Origin: Mucilaginibacter sp. SJ | GTDB lineage: Bacteria; Bacteroidota; Bacteroidia; Sphingobacteriales; Sphingobacteriaceae | DNA: 64,000 nt | Assembly: GCF_028993635.1 (NCBI RefSeq) | Contig: NZ_CP118631.1 | Span: 62,001-126,000 of the forward strand | Direction: 5' to 3' | Shown: positions 41,419-51,258 of the stretch, one piece after another | Layout: the number at the start of each line of letters is the position of its first letter | Numbering within the stretch: position 1 is the first letter of the stretch | Notes under the pieces: generated by a model | The model's database searches: none | What the model was told of the DNA's origin: nothing | The model's input: only the letters and a program-made list of their open reading frames with translations | Made by a program: the position numbers and the translations under genes

Positions 41419-41571
41419 TTATTTGCAATCAAAGGCCCGTTTGTTGATTAATTGTATATTTTTTCAAAAAATGTAAATAATGTCTATATATTTTGTCAAA
41501 TTAATTAACTTCGGCCCAACAAAATACAAACTTCCTAATAGTGTATTTAGAACCTACAATTCGTTAATATT

Positions 41572-42639
41572 ATGAAACATAATTTTGGTGCCGGACCTGG
41601 CATTCTACCACACGAAGTTTTAAAGCAAGCTTCAGAAGCAGTTATTGATTTTAATGGTACTGGACTCTCTTTGCTTGAAATTTCGCACCGATCAAAAGAG
41701 TTTGAGGCCGTTTTAGACGAAGCTGTTAGCCTGGTAAAAGAATTATTCAACGTTCCTGAAGGTTATTCGGTATTGTTTCTGCAAGGTGGCGCCAGCACCC
41801 AATTTGCTTTAGCTCCTTACAACCTGTTACCAGAAGGCGGCAAAGCTGCTTATGTGGAAACCGGTGTTTGGGCTAACAAAGCTTTAAAAGAAGCCAAATA
41901 TTTTGGCGAAGTACAAATTGTAGCTTCATCAAAAGAGGCCAACTTTACTTACATCCCTAAGGATTTTCAAATCCCGGCTGATGCTGCTTATATTCACATT
42001 ACTTCTAACAATACCATTTACGGTACACAGTTGCAGGAGTTCTTTAAATCGCCAATTCCGGTGGTTTGCGATATGTCGTCAGATATTTTCAGCCGCGTGG
42101 TTAACGTTGCCGATTTTGGTTTGATCTATGCCGGTGCTCAGAAAAACATGGGCCCTGCAGGTGTTACTTTGGTTATCGTAAAGGATGATTTGCTGGGTAA
42201 AACCGGTCGCAAAATCCCTGCAATGTTTAACTACCAAACTCAAATTGAAGGTGGTTCAATGTACAACACTCCTCCGGTATTTGCTATCTACGTATCAATG
42301 CTTACCCTTAAGTGGTTAAAAGCAAAAGGCGGTGTGCCGGCAGTTGAACAGGAAAACATTACTAAAGCACGTGTACTTTACGAAGAAATTGACCGCAACC
42401 CTTTGTTCAAAGCAGTGGCCGCTGTTGAAGACCGCTCAAAAATGAACGTTTGCTTCGTAATGGAAAACCCTGAACTGGAAAAACCATTCCTGAAACTTGC
42501 TGAAGAACGCGGTATAGTAGGCATTAAAGGCCACAGGAGTGTAGGAGGTTTCCGTGCCTCAATTTACAACGCATTGCCAATAAGCAGCATCTATGTGCTG
42601 ATTGACGTAATGCAGGAATTTGCTGAAAAGAATAAATAA
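41572..42639 (+). CDS. serC: Phosphoserine aminotransferase
   Basis: The 355-residue class V PLP aminotransferase begins [17 protein letters not shown] and has [34 protein letters not shown], a PLP Lys in [18 protein letters not shown] (about 192-209) and the C-terminal [17 protein letters not shown]. It converts 3-phosphohydroxypyruvate to phosphoserine for serine synthesis. It is 81 bases upstream of serA, separated only by a word-like repeat, and both are likely one transcription unit. Confidence 0.96.
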   Translation: MKHNFGAGPGILPHEVLKQASEAVIDFNGTGLSLLEISHRSKEFEAVLDEAVSLVKELFNVPEGYSVLFLQGGASTQFALAPYNLLPEGGKAAYVETGVWANKALKEAKYFGEVQIVASSKEANFTYIPKDFQIPADAAYIHITSNNTIYGTQLQEFFKSPIPVVCDMSSDIFSRVVNVADFGLIYAGAQKNMGPAGVTLVIVKDDLLGKTGRKIPAMFNYQTQIEGGSMYNTPPVFAIYVSMLTLKWLKAKGGVPAVEQENITKARVLYEEIDRNPLFKAVAAVEDRSKMNVCFVMENPELEKPFLKLAEERGIVGIKGHRSVGGFRASIYNALPISSIYVLIDVMQEFAEKNK

Positions 42640-42649
42640 TTTATTTCAT

Positions 42650-42713
42650 TAGGTCATTGAGTCATTATGTCATTTTTATGGCAATGACTCAATGACCTGA
42701 TGACTCAATGACC
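42650..42713. repeat. GGTCATTGAGTCATT word repeat between serC and serA
   Basis: Left words AGGTCATTGAGTCATTATG and right words AATGACTCAATGACC (twice) form an imperfect inverted repeat over the whole 81-base gap. Confidence 0.8.
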
Positions 42714-42720
42714 AAATAAG

Positions 42721-43674
42721 ATGATCAAAATATTAGCTAATGACGGTATCGACCCGATAGGTAAGAAAATGCTGGAAGATGCCGGCTTTTTCGTTGATAC
42801 CAACAATATCCCACAGGACGAGCTTCCTGAAAAATTAAAAAACTATGATGCTATTACTGTACGTAGTGCAACAAAAGTACGTAAGGCATTAATCGATGCT
42901 ACCCCTAACCTGAAATTGATCGGTCGCGGTGGTGTAGGTGTTGATAATATTGATGTTGATTATGCCAAAGAAAAAGGCATTGGTGTTTACAACACGCCAG
43001 CATCTTCTTCATTATCAGTTGCTGAATTGGTATTCGCCAGCTTATTTGGAGCTGTACGCTTTTTGCCTGATAGCAACCGTAAAATGCCTGTTGATGGTGG
43101 TACCAAATTTAACGACCTGAAAAAAGCTTATGCTAAAGGCGTTGAGCTTCGCGGTAAAACTTTAGGTATCGTAGGTTTTGGTCGTATCGGCAGGGAAGTA
43201 GCTAAAATAGCTATCGGTGTTGGTATGGATGTTTTGGCTTATGACCTTTTTGATTTCAACCCTGAGCTGGATCTTGTTTTAGGCGGTGGCACTACTGTTA
43301 AAGTATCTGTAAAAAAATCGACGCTTGAGGAAATCATCACTACTGCTGATTTTATTACTTTACACACTCCATTTATCGACAAAGCTCTTTTTGGTGCTGA
43401 GGAATTGGCTAAAACTAAAAAAGGTGTTGGCCTGGTAAACATCTCACGCGGTGGTTTAATTGATGAACTCGCTTTGGTTGACGCTTTAAACAGCGGCCAG
43501 GTTTCATTTGCAGCACTTGACGTTTTTGACAATGAACCAACCCCACGTGCCGAGATCTTGACCCATCCAAAAATTTCCCTGACCCCACACATTGGTGCTG
43601 CTACCAATGAGGCCCAGGAAAGGATTGGTGTTGAGCTTGCGAGCTTAATTATCGGGCATTTCAAAAAAGCATAA
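42721..43674 (+). CDS. serA: D-3-phosphoglycerate dehydrogenase
   Basis: The 317-residue D-2-hydroxyacid dehydrogenase has LIGRGGVGVDNIDVDYA, the NAD-binding loop LGIVGFGRIGREVAKIA, VNISRGGLIDELALVDAL (catalytic Arg region) and the His motif LTPHIGAATNEAQERIG. It oxidises 3-phosphoglycerate, the first committed step of serine synthesis. At 317 residues it has no C-terminal ACT domain, so it is the short form that lacks the usual serine feedback domain. It is the second gene of the serC-serA pair and is followed by a strong bidirectional terminator. Confidence 0.93.
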   Translation: MIKILANDGIDPIGKKMLEDAGFFVDTNNIPQDELPEKLKNYDAITVRSATKVRKALIDATPNLKLIGRGGVGVDNIDVDYAKEKGIGVYNTPASSSLSVAELVFASLFGAVRFLPDSNRKMPVDGGTKFNDLKKAYAKGVELRGKTLGIVGFGRIGREVAKIAIGVGMDVLAYDLFDFNPELDLVLGGGTTVKVSVKKSTLEEIITTADFITLHTPFIDKALFGAEELAKTKKGVGLVNISRGGLIDELALVDALNSGQVSFAALDVFDNEPTPRAEILTHPKISLTPHIGAATNEAQERIGVELASLIIGHFKKA

Positions 43675-43710
43675 CACGAATTTGCTATAATTAGAGCGAA
43701 TACAAACTAT

Positions 43711-43753
43711 AAAACAAACGGCACGAATTGATGAAATTCGTGCCGTTTGTTTT
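43711..43753. terminator. Strong terminator after serA
   Basis: AAAACAAACGGCACGAATT (43711-43729) pairs perfectly with AATTCGTGCCGTTTGTTTT (43735-43753): a 19-bp stem with a five-base loop, ending in T on both strands. It serves serA and, on the other strand, the beta-CASP gene. Confidence 0.85.
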
Positions 43754-43836
43754 ATATATCTTATGTAATTGCGGGCGTAGCACGGCAATCGCATGCTATA
43801 CAGGGCCGCTATGCTTCCGTACGATTGCTTCGATCA

Positions 43837-43968
43837 CTGCCGCGGGTTTCGCGCGGCGTAACCCGTGGTTTAAAATAGTTTGAGTTTTCAACTCAAGTGG
43901 AAAGGGGCTAAAGTTGAAAACTTTAGCCATAGGCAGCCACGGGTTACGCTGCGCTAAACCCGCGGCAG
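43837..43968. repeat. Palindromic element A, copy 2
   Basis: Left arm 43837-43868 and right arm 43937-43968 (CCACGGGTTACGCTGCGCTA...) are inverted copies matching the element at 23131-23253. The inner hairpins are TTGAGTT/AACTCAA and GGCTAAAGTT/AACTTTAGCC; these differ from copy 1 but still pair. Confidence 0.85.
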
Positions 43969-44016
43969 ATATTACTTATAATTTGTGTAATTCGCTTTAA
44001 TTCGGGAGTGTTCGTG

Positions 44017-45417
44017 TTATATAATATACGACACACCTTTCTCCGGTAAAGTCACTCCATAACCTTCTTTCTCAAGATCATTGGCTAACAGTTGCATACT
44101 TTCACCTTCGCCATGCACCAGGAATATGTGTTTGAGCTTTGCTTTATCAATGGCTTTTACGGTATTCATCAGGTCGTCATGGTCGCCGTGGGCACTTAGT
44201 ACGTCGGTTTGTTTAATGGTGGCATAAACGGCCAGTTCACGGTCTTTAATGTGGACAATGGAATCTCCCCGCAATAAACGATGACCTAATGTACCTTTCG
44301 CACAATAGCCTATGAAAAGAATGGTGGCGTAATAGTTTTGGATATTGTAAAAAAGATGGTCCTGGATGCGGCCGCCTTCAAGCATTCCTGCGGATGAGAT
44401 AATGACACAAGGCTCCCAGTAATTGGAAATTTGCCGGCTGTCCTTCAGCGTTTCTACATAGGTAAGGTTATCAAACTCAAATTCATCACCGCGTTTTTGG
44501 TAAAACTCCTGGGCTTCCTGGTTTACGTGGTTATGGTATTTCCTGAATACTTCGGTAGCCTGTGTAGCCATCGGACTATCAACAAAAACTTTAACCGGCG
44601 GCAGTAAGCCGGTACTGAAGACCTTGTTCAACGTATAAACCAGTGATTGTGTACGCCCGATGCTGAATGCCGGAATGATCAAACGGCCCTGCTCTTTAAT
44701 ACAGGCTTTTTCAATAACCTCTATCAGGGTTTGCTCAACCGTTTTATCCTTACTGTGGTAGCGGCCACCATAGGTTGCTTCCGAAACCAGGAAATCAACA
44801 GGAGGGAGCGGCTGCGGATCATTCAATACCGGATAATTTTTCCTGCCGATATCGCCGGTAAAGGCTATTGATTTTTCTTCGCCTTTATCATTTACTTTAA
44901 ATACGGCTGCCGCCGCACCTAACAGGTGGCCTACCGGTACAAAAGTCAATTCGATATCGCCGGTAATTCTAAACGGTTTGTTAAATCCTATGGTAACAAA
45001 GCGTTCCACTGTATCCATAACATGTTTTTGCATGTATAATGGTTGGGCATGGGTATTAAATTTGCCCCTGCCGCGTTTGTGATGGCCGCCTTTGCTTGCT
45101 GCTTTGCGCATGAAGATATTTACAGAATCGAGCAAAAGTAATTCTGTTAAATCTGCCGTAGGAGGGGTGCAAAGGATCTGCCCTTCAAAACCTAAACGGA
45201 TCAAGGTAGGCAGGTTGCCTGAGTGATCGATATGGGCATGGGTAAGTACTACCACGTCAATGTCTTCGGGCCGAAAAGGAAAGTTTTCGTTAGATATGAT
45301 ACTGCGGTCTTTTTCATAATCAAGCCCGCAATCCACTAAGATTTTATATTGTCCAACCTCGAGCAAATGCATGCTCCCGGTTACTTGTCGGGCCGCGCCG
45401 TGTATAGTTAGTTTCAT
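44017..45417 (-). CDS. Beta-CASP metallo-beta-lactamase hydrolase
   Basis: From the ATG at 45415-45417 this 466-residue protein has metal-binding HAHIDHSGNLPTLIRLGF (HxHxDH), TEATYGGRYH-like motif, SSAGMLEGGRIQDHLF, and the late H-containing VHGEGESMQLLANDLE. These are marks of the RNA-processing beta-CASP class (CPSF73/RNase J relatives). A longer frame starts at 45438, but it begins inside a word-like repeat, so I prefer the later ATG. The function is probably RNA or other phosphodiester cleavage; the substrate is unknown. It converges with serA. Confidence 0.88.
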   Translation of the reverse strand: MKLTIHGAARQVTGSMHLLEVGQYKILVDCGLDYEKDRSIISNENFPFRPEDIDVVVLTHAHIDHSGNLPTLIRLGFEGQILCTPPTADLTELLLLDSVNIFMRKAASKGGHHKRGRGKFNTHAQPLYMQKHVMDTVERFVTIGFNKPFRITGDIELTFVPVGHLLGAAAAVFKVNDKGEEKSIAFTGDIGRKNYPVLNDPQPLPPVDFLVSEATYGGRYHSKDKTVEQTLIEVIEKACIKEQGRLIIPAFSIGRTQSLVYTLNKVFSTGLLPPVKVFVDSPMATQATEVFRKYHNHVNQEAQEFYQKRGDEFEFDNLTYVETLKDSRQISNYWEPCVIISSAGMLEGGRIQDHLFYNIQNYYATILFIGYCAKGTLGHRLLRGDSIVHIKDRELAVYATIKQTDVLSAHGDHDDLMNTVKAIDKAKLKHIFLVHGEGESMQLLANDLEKEGYGVTLPEKGVSYII

Positions 45418-45423
45418 TGTTTT

Positions 45424-45533
45424 AAGTCTATAGTCCATAGATAATGGGCCATAGTGCTCTTATTCCTTTATGATTTCGTTAAATATCGATTATTTATTTT
45501 AAAATATAGCTATCGACTATTGTCTGTTAGCTG
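45424..45533. repeat. Word-like repeat near the ABC exporter stop
   Basis: Words TCTATAGTCCATAG, ATAATGGGCCATAGTG and AGCTATCGACTATTGTC form imperfect inverted repeats of the kind at 7321-7545. It overlaps the exporter stop codon (45527-45529). Confidence 0.65.
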
Positions 45534-47359
45534 TTTTGAGTCTCAAACTGAAGCTGACTCAGGTAGCGATAAAGGCCCTGTTCATTATTAATAAGTTCGA
45601 GGTGGCTGCCGCTTTCAACAATATTGCCTTTTTCTATCACTACTATTTTGTCTGCCTCGCGAATAGTTGAAAGGCGGTGGGCGATGATGATAGAAGTGCG
45701 GTCTTTCATTAATTCTTCGAGGGCTTCCTGTACCAGGCGTTCCGATTCTGAATCTAATGAAGATGTGGCTTCATCCAGGATCAGGATGGCAGGGTTTTTA
45801 AGCAGGGCCCTTGCAATAGCAATGCGCTGGCGCTGCCCGCCAGATAGTTTAACACCACGCTCGCCCACAATCGTTTCATAACCTTCGGGGAAGGACGATA
45901 TGAACTGATGCGCGTTAGCTCGTTTAGCAGCCTGTATAATATCTTCTTTTGAAGCATTTAAACGCCCATACGCAATATTTTCCATAATGGTGCCGCCAAA
46001 TAGCAAAACATCCTGCGGAACGATGGCCACCTGGTTACGGATATCGGTAAGAGAATAGTTATCGGCAGGCTTGCCATCAAATAAAATGCTGCCGCTTTGC
46101 GGATGATAAAATTGCAGGATCAGCGAGGCCATAGTTGATTTGCCCGAACCGCTTGGCCCAACAATAGCTACCCGCTGCCCGGCATCGGCATTAAATGAAA
46201 TTCCTTTTAATACGGTGATCTCCTGGCGGGAAGGGTAGGCAAATACAACATTATCAAAAGCGAGATCACCTTTGATCGGTTGTTTGACATTATTATCGCT
46301 CTCGACTATGGAAATCTCTTCGCCCTGCTCGGCAAGGATCTCCAATACACGCTCGCTTGCACCCACTGCTTTTTGCAGGTTGGCGTACAGATCAGGGAAA
46401 CTGCCCATGGCGGCGCCCGCGAAAATCGAATACATGATGAATTTTGTTAACCCGCCGAAAAGCAATTCGTGATTATGAACTAAAACGGAACCGTACCATA
46501 TAACCGCCACAAAAGTACCGAATAGGAAAAATACGATAAATGAAGCAAATATTCCCCTGAACTTAGCTCCCTTAACAGCAATATTAACTACCTGTCTTAA
46601 TATTTTGTCATATCGGGAAGCTTCATATGATTCATTTACAAATGCTTTTACATTGGCGATACCTTGTAAAGTTTCTTCAACAATAACATTTGATTCGCCA
46701 AGTTTATCCTGGGCCTGTCTTGATAGTTTGCGTATAAATCTGCCGAATACAACTGCAAAGGCGACTAAAAACGGAAGTATAGCTAATACAGCAAGGGTTA
46801 GTTTAGGCGAAACGATAGCAAGAAAAACAACACTGCCAATCATGATCACCCCTTGTCGAACAATTTCGGCAATTGTGGTAGTTAGCGTATCCTGTATTTG
46901 AGAAAGGTCCGCTGAAATTCGGCTGTTCAATTCACCAACTCTGCGATTAGCGAAAAAGTTCATTGGAAGGGTAACAAGTTTGAAATAGGTATCGCGACGG
47001 ATATCAGCCAATGATTTTTCAGAAACTTGCACAAACCATAAGATCCTGAAAAACGAAATGATAGCCTGTATGAACAATAAAATCATACCTGCAAGACCAA
47101 TAGCGCCTATACTATGCGGCAAAAAAGGATAATCAAATTTATCTTGAGATGCGTTAATAAGAGAACCAAGAATAGTTGGGAATGCTAATCCAACCAGGCT
47201 TGATACAAAGAGGAATATCATTCCTGCTATAAATTTCCAACGATAGGGTTTAAGGTAAGTGAGCAGTTTAGCTACGTTACGCAGGCTGCTCCGGTTTATT
47301 TTTGCTTTAGGTAATTCTGCTTCGGCCTTGCTGCCACTGTTCAGTCGTCCTCTTGCCAT
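45527..47359 (-). CDS. ABC exporter (ATP-binding and permease)
   Basis: The 610-residue half-transporter has about six membrane segments (residues 35-330) and a nucleotide-binding domain with Walker A GPSGSGKST, signature LSGGQRQRIAIARALLKNPA, Walker B LILDEATSSLD and H-loop IAHRLSTI. It resembles MsbA/BmrA-type exporters; substrate (lipid or drug) is not known. It follows the hypothetical gene (47390-47917) after 30 bases on the same strand and is likely in one operon with the SAM hydrolase. Confidence 0.93.
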   Translation of the reverse strand: MARGRLNSGSKAEAELPKAKINRSSLRNVAKLLTYLKPYRWKFIAGMIFLFVSSLVGLAFPTILGSLINASQDKFDYPFLPHSIGAIGLAGMILLFIQAIISFFRILWFVQVSEKSLADIRRDTYFKLVTLPMNFFANRRVGELNSRISADLSQIQDTLTTTIAEIVRQGVIMIGSVVFLAIVSPKLTLAVLAILPFLVAFAVVFGRFIRKLSRQAQDKLGESNVIVEETLQGIANVKAFVNESYEASRYDKILRQVVNIAVKGAKFRGIFASFIVFFLFGTFVAVIWYGSVLVHNHELLFGGLTKFIMYSIFAGAAMGSFPDLYANLQKAVGASERVLEILAEQGEEISIVESDNNVKQPIKGDLAFDNVVFAYPSRQEITVLKGISFNADAGQRVAIVGPSGSGKSTMASLILQFYHPQSGSILFDGKPADNYSLTDIRNQVAIVPQDVLLFGGTIMENIAYGRLNASKEDIIQAAKRANAHQFISSFPEGYETIVGERGVKLSGGQRQRIAIARALLKNPAILILDEATSSLDSESERLVQEALEELMKDRTSIIIAHRLSTIREADKIVVIEKGNIVESGSHLELINNEQGLYRYLSQLQFETQNS

Positions 47360-47389
47360 GTATGCGTTTGAATGTTATAAACCGCGAAT

Positions 47390-47917
47390 TTACGCTTTAA
47401 CACGGTTCTTTTTAACAAGCAGAAACAAAATTGACGCAATCATGAAAAGTATCACTAATACAAATATGTTTTGCCGGGTTTTGAAGTGCTCTTCTGAATT
47501 GTTTAACTGTTGTTTAAGATGCGCATTTTGTTGCCTTAACCTGTTAATTACCTGTATATAACCGGCAGCTGTAGTTTCTGCCTCCTTGCTGTGGCTTTGG
47601 ATCTGCCTTTGCTGAAAATCACGGTATTCAAGCAGTATCTTGAGCTCTTTAAAAATTGCATCATCTGTTTTAGCGATATCCATCAGGATGCCGGCCGAAC
47701 GTCGGACATCACCTTTGGTTTGAAAGCCGAAAATGCCGGTATGCTGGCCCAGGCTTTGGTCATATTGCCCGAATTTTTGTTTACGGGCCGCCAGCATATT
47801 ATTTATTTTTTTACGCTGAAGCTGGTAAGCTACCGAATCGGAGTTAACAGAGCTTTGGGCCGATGCCCAACCGGTTGTTATCAAGCAAAATAAAAAAATC
47901 AGTACAGTTTTTTTCAT
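47390..47917 (-). CDS. Secreted coiled-coil membrane-anchored protein, unknown
   Basis: The 175-residue protein has a signal peptide (1-20, ending ASAQS), a charged Gln-rich coiled-coil segment (about 90-145, RQIQSHSKEAE and RQQNAHLKQQLNNSE), and a C-terminal membrane segment (IFVLVILFMIASILFLLV, about 150-168). I do not recognise a family. It lies in tight order with the SAM hydrolase (14 bases) and the ABC exporter (30 bases). It could be an envelope partner of either, which is only a guess from position. Confidence 0.7.
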   Translation of the reverse strand: MKKTVLIFLFCLITTGWASAQSSVNSDSVAYQLQRKKINNMLAARKQKFGQYDQSLGQHTGIFGFQTKGDVRRSAGILMDIAKTDDAIFKELKILLEYRDFQQRQIQSHSKEAETTAAGYIQVINRLRQQNAHLKQQLNNSEEHFKTRQNIFVLVILFMIASILFLLVKKNRVKA

Positions 47918-47931
47918 TTATATAAATTACC

Positions 47932-48708
47932 TTATTGAAATTCAATGATCACCTTATCATTCAGGTTCAGGCCCAGAAGGCCACTTGCATTGCCTTTATT
48001 TATGGCAATTTCCAAATGGTCGCTGATACCAAACAAACAAAGTTTTTCGCCAACGGGTACTTCATTATAATGCCAGCTTAAATGGTTTATGGTTTCGTTG
48101 CGCTTAAAATTGAGCACAAAACGCCTGCCTTGCTGCACACTGTTAAAAAACTCCTTGGTTATATTGGTTATCACATTCTGAAATGAATCGATATAAATTA
48201 CAACACCTTTGATCATGTTTTTTTCAATAACAGGCTGCAAATTCATTTTGTTTTCAATATCGCTCACCGGCAGGCCTATTTCATCCAGTTTGCCGCCTTT
48301 GGCTAAATGACAGGCCGTTTTAACAAAGATATCGGCCAGGGGGAAGTGGAGGAATTTAAGGTCCTGCATAATGTTGATCTCAACTATCTCTTCAGGCTCC
48401 TGGTCAAACATCAGCGAAAAAATACCGTTATCAGCCCCCACAAAGTAGTGCTTTTTGTAGCGGATAGCGAGGTATTTGGTATGGTCATTATAAACGGTGT
48501 CAATACCTATAAGGTGTACGGTATCTTCCGGAAAATAATGAAAGCTGTTTTTAAGTATAAAGGCGGCCTGCTGTACATTAAAGGCCGCAACACTGTTGGT
48601 AATATCAACAATATTTACTGTAGGCAACAATTTGTAGATACTGCCTTTTAACGCAGCCTGGTAAATATCTTTGTCGCCTAAATCAGTAGTTAATGTTATA
48701 ATTGCCAT
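47932..48708 (-). CDS. SAM hydrolase (SAM hydroxide adenosyltransferase, DUF62)
   Basis: The 258-residue protein begins MAIITLTTDLGDKDIYQAALKG, has TVNIVDITNSVAAFNVQQAA, VHLIGIDTVYND and FVGADNGIFSLMF, all typical of the DUF62 family related to fluorinase and chlorinase. Family members in non-halogenating bacteria split S-adenosylmethionine to adenosine and methionine with water. The role in the cell is unclear. It starts a three-gene unit with the coiled-coil protein and ABC exporter, and diverges from phoH across 102 bases. Confidence 0.9.
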   Translation of the reverse strand: MAIITLTTDLGDKDIYQAALKGSIYKLLPTVNIVDITNSVAAFNVQQAAFILKNSFHYFPEDTVHLIGIDTVYNDHTKYLAIRYKKHYFVGADNGIFSLMFDQEPEEIVEINIMQDLKFLHFPLADIFVKTACHLAKGGKLDEIGLPVSDIENKMNLQPVIEKNMIKGVVIYIDSFQNVITNITKEFFNSVQQGRRFVLNFKRNETINHLSWHYNEVPVGEKLCLFGISDHLEIAINKGNASGLLGLNLNDKVIIEFQ

Positions 48709-48810
48709 TAATTTTATAAATATTTATTGCTAATCTTGTAGTAGCATTTGAAGCTACAAATATTCAATTTTTAATTCATAAAAATCCGTAACTAAAAAAT
48801 CAAATTAGTA

Positions 48811-49773
48811 TTGAACGAACTTAAGCTATCAATTGAAAACGTAAACCCTGCGGTACTGTGGGGGCCTAATAATGATCATTTTGAGATCATTAAGAAACAA
48901 TACCCCAAGCTTAAAATAGTTGCCCGCGGCAGTGAAGTGAAGGTTTTGGGCGATGATAACGAACTGAATATTTTCCAGGAAAAATTTTCCCATCTGATAA
49001 ATCATGTTGAGAAATTTGAAAATCTCAACATAACTGATCTCGAGCGGATCCTTGGTTCGAAGGTTAATAATGCAGCTACATCTGAACCTGTTACTGCCGA
49101 TAAGTTTGCGAGTGGCGAAGTGATTGTGTTTGGGCCTAACGGCGTAATGGTAAGGGCACGTACCACCAATCAGCGCCGCATGGTTGATAGTATTAACAAA
49201 AGCGATATCCTTTTTGCAATCGGGCCTGCGGGTACCGGTAAAACGTATACCGCGGTGGCATTGGCCGTAAGGGCACTTAAAAACAAAGAGATTAAACGCA
49301 TTATACTAACCCGCCCGGCGGTTGAAGCAGGGGAGAACCTTGGTTTTTTACCCGGCGACCTTAAAGAAAAGATCGACCCATACCTGAGGCCTTTATATGA
49401 TGCGCTTGATGATATGATCCCGGCCGAAAAACTGAAGGTTTACCTGGAGAACCGTACCATTGAGATTGCACCGCTGGCCTTTATGCGTGGCCGTACCCTT
49501 GATAACTGTTTTGTTATTTTGGACGAAGCCCAGAATGCCACCGATATGCAGCTTAAGATGTTCCTGACACGTATGGGGCCATCAGCTAAATTTATTGTAA
49601 CCGGCGACGTAACACAGATTGATTTGCCGAAAAAACAACAATCAGGCCTGCATACCGCACTAAGGATATTGACCGATATCAAAGGTATTGAAATAGTATA
49701 CCTGAGCGGCGAAGACGTAGTAAGGCACAAATTAGTACGTAAGATATTAGAAGCTTACGGAGATATACAGTAA
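48811..49773 (+). CDS. phoH: PhoH-family ATPase
   Basis: The 320-residue protein starts at TTG (48811); the in-frame upstream stop at 48793 excludes an earlier start and no ATG exists before MNELKLSIEN. It has Walker A GPAGTGKT (138-145), Walker B FVILDEAQNAT and a sensor FIVTGDVTQIDLP. PhoH proteins are cytoplasmic P-loop ATPases, sometimes found with RNases; their role is poorly known. It is followed by a repeat and purC. Confidence 0.92.
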   Translation: MNELKLSIENVNPAVLWGPNNDHFEIIKKQYPKLKIVARGSEVKVLGDDNELNIFQEKFSHLINHVEKFENLNITDLERILGSKVNNAATSEPVTADKFASGEVIVFGPNGVMVRARTTNQRRMVDSINKSDILFAIGPAGTGKTYTAVALAVRALKNKEIKRIILTRPAVEAGENLGFLPGDLKEKIDPYLRPLYDALDDMIPAEKLKVYLENRTIEIAPLAFMRGRTLDNCFVILDEAQNATDMQLKMFLTRMGPSAKFIVTGDVTQIDLPKKQQSGLHTALRILTDIKGIEIVYLSGEDVVRHKLVRKILEAYGDIQ

Positions 49774-49781
49774 TTTAAGTT

Positions 49782-49859
49782 TAGTTCATAGTTCATAGTT
49801 GATGGTTCATGGTAATAATGCAAATCGGCTATGAACTATGAACTATCAACCATGAACTA
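49782..49859. repeat. GTTCATAGTTGATGG word repeat between phoH and purC
   Basis: TTAGTTCATAGTTCATAGTTGATGG and its reversed version (GAACTATGAACTATCAACC) match the words at 7321-7545. It fills the 90-base gap. Confidence 0.85.
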
Positions 49860-49863
49860 AAAA

Positions 49864-50808
49864 ATGAACTCAATAAAAGAAACACATTTCAGCTTTCCGG
49901 GGCAAACGGCTTTTTACAAGGGGAAAGTACGCGATGTTTATACGATAGATAATAAATACCTGGCCATGGTTGTTACCGACCGGATTTCGGCCTTTGATGT
50001 TGTACTGCCCGAAGCCATTCCTTTTAAAGGACAGGTGCTTAACCAAATTGCGGCCCGGTTTTTAGAAGCGACGGCCGATATTGTTCCCAATTGGGTTATT
50101 TCGGTTCCGGACCCAAGCGTTACTATTGGCCGCATTTGCGAGCCGTTTAAGGTGGAGATGGTGATCCGCGGTTATCTTGCCGGTCATGCCGCTCGGGAGT
50201 ATAGCACAGGCAAGCGCCACGTATGTGGTGTATTGTTGCCCGAAGGTTTAAAAGAAAATGATATCCTGCCCCAACCTATTATTACGCCAACCACCAAAGC
50301 ATCAGTAGGGCATGACGAGGATATTTCACGCGAGGAGATCCTGTCGAGGGGTATCGTATCCGAAGAAGATTATGTAAAACTTGAAGCTTATACTCAGGCG
50401 CTATTTAAACGTGGTACCGAAATAGCAGCCAAACAAGGCTTAATACTGGTAGATACTAAGTATGAGTTCGGTAAGGTTGACGGTCAGATTTATCTGATCG
50501 ATGAGATCCATACACCCGATTCATCAAGGTATTTTTATAAAGAAGGCTACGAGGGGCGCCAGCAAAAAGGCGAGCCTCAAAAACAGCTTTCAAAAGAGTT
50601 TGTACGCAAATGGCTTATCGAAAACGGTTTCCAGGGCAAAGATGGACAGGTAGTACCTGTTATGACCGAAGAGATTGTTAATTCGATATCTGAGCGTTAT
50701 ATAGAGCTTTATGAACAGATCACAGGCGAGGCATTTGTTAAGCCTGCCGAAGGGAATGTATTAGCCCGCGTTGAAACAGCAATTAATAACGCGTTGAGCG
50801 TTATGTAA
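49864..50808 (+). CDS. purC: Phosphoribosylaminoimidazole-succinocarboxamide synthase (SAICAR synthetase)
   Basis: The 314-residue protein has [12 protein letters not shown] (ATP-binding KGKVRDVY), [50 protein letters not shown] and [12 protein letters not shown]. It joins CAIR and aspartate in purine synthesis using ATP. It is the first of a run (purC, STAS, rnz) on the plus strand with short gaps. Length is normal for the monofunctional type. Confidence 0.95.
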   Translation: MNSIKETHFSFPGQTAFYKGKVRDVYTIDNKYLAMVVTDRISAFDVVLPEAIPFKGQVLNQIAARFLEATADIVPNWVISVPDPSVTIGRICEPFKVEMVIRGYLAGHAAREYSTGKRHVCGVLLPEGLKENDILPQPIITPTTKASVGHDEDISREEILSRGIVSEEDYVKLEAYTQALFKRGTEIAAKQGLILVDTKYEFGKVDGQIYLIDEIHTPDSSRYFYKEGYEGRQQKGEPQKQLSKEFVRKWLIENGFQGKDGQVVPVMTEEIVNSISERYIELYEQITGEAFVKPAEGNVLARVETAINNALSVM

Positions 50809-50858
50809 TTTTAAAATATCCATAAAATATTTATCTTAGCTTATTAAATTTAATAAGA

Positions 50859-51236
50859 ATGAAATTTACTGTAGATAAACATGAGAAATATATATTATTG
50901 AAACTTAATGAATCAAAATTAAATTCAATAGTAACGCCTCAGTTAAAATCAGAACTGATTTTGATCAATACAGAGGGGCAGCGCAACATCATTCTCGACT
51001 TGTCGCAGGTGAAATATGCCGATTCATCAGGCTTAAGCAGTTTGTTGGTTGGTCACCGCTTGTGTAAAAATGCTACGGGTTCATTTATTTTGGCGGGTTT
51101 AAATGACGCAGTTGCGCGTTTAATAACCATATCACAATTGGATAATGTATTAACCATTGTCCCAACCGCCGAAGAGGGCGTCGATCTTATTTTTATGGAA
51201 GAGATTGAAAAGGAATTAAAAAAGGAAGCAAGATAA
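50859..51236 (+). CDS. STAS-domain anti-anti-sigma-like protein
   Basis: The 125-residue single-domain protein has the STAS motif LDLSQVKYADSSGLSSLLVGHR (about residues 46-67) with a potential phosphorylation Ser in DSSGL. Such proteins bind an anti-sigma kinase (RsbW/SpoIIAB type) or act in membrane transport control. No partner kinase is in the window. It lies 50 bases after purC and 22 bases before rnz. Confidence 0.9.
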   Translation: MKFTVDKHEKYILLKLNESKLNSIVTPQLKSELILINTEGQRNIILDLSQVKYADSSGLSSLLVGHRLCKNATGSFILAGLNDAVARLITISQLDNVLTIVPTAEEGVDLIFMEEIEKELKKEAR

Positions 51237-51258
51237 ACCATTTGATTGTTTACCTATT

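Noticed and set aside
48721..48810. TTGTAG...CTACAA inverted repeat between the SAM hydrolase gene and phoH
   Set aside because: Short and AT-rich; I could not separate it from chance or relate it to a known operator.
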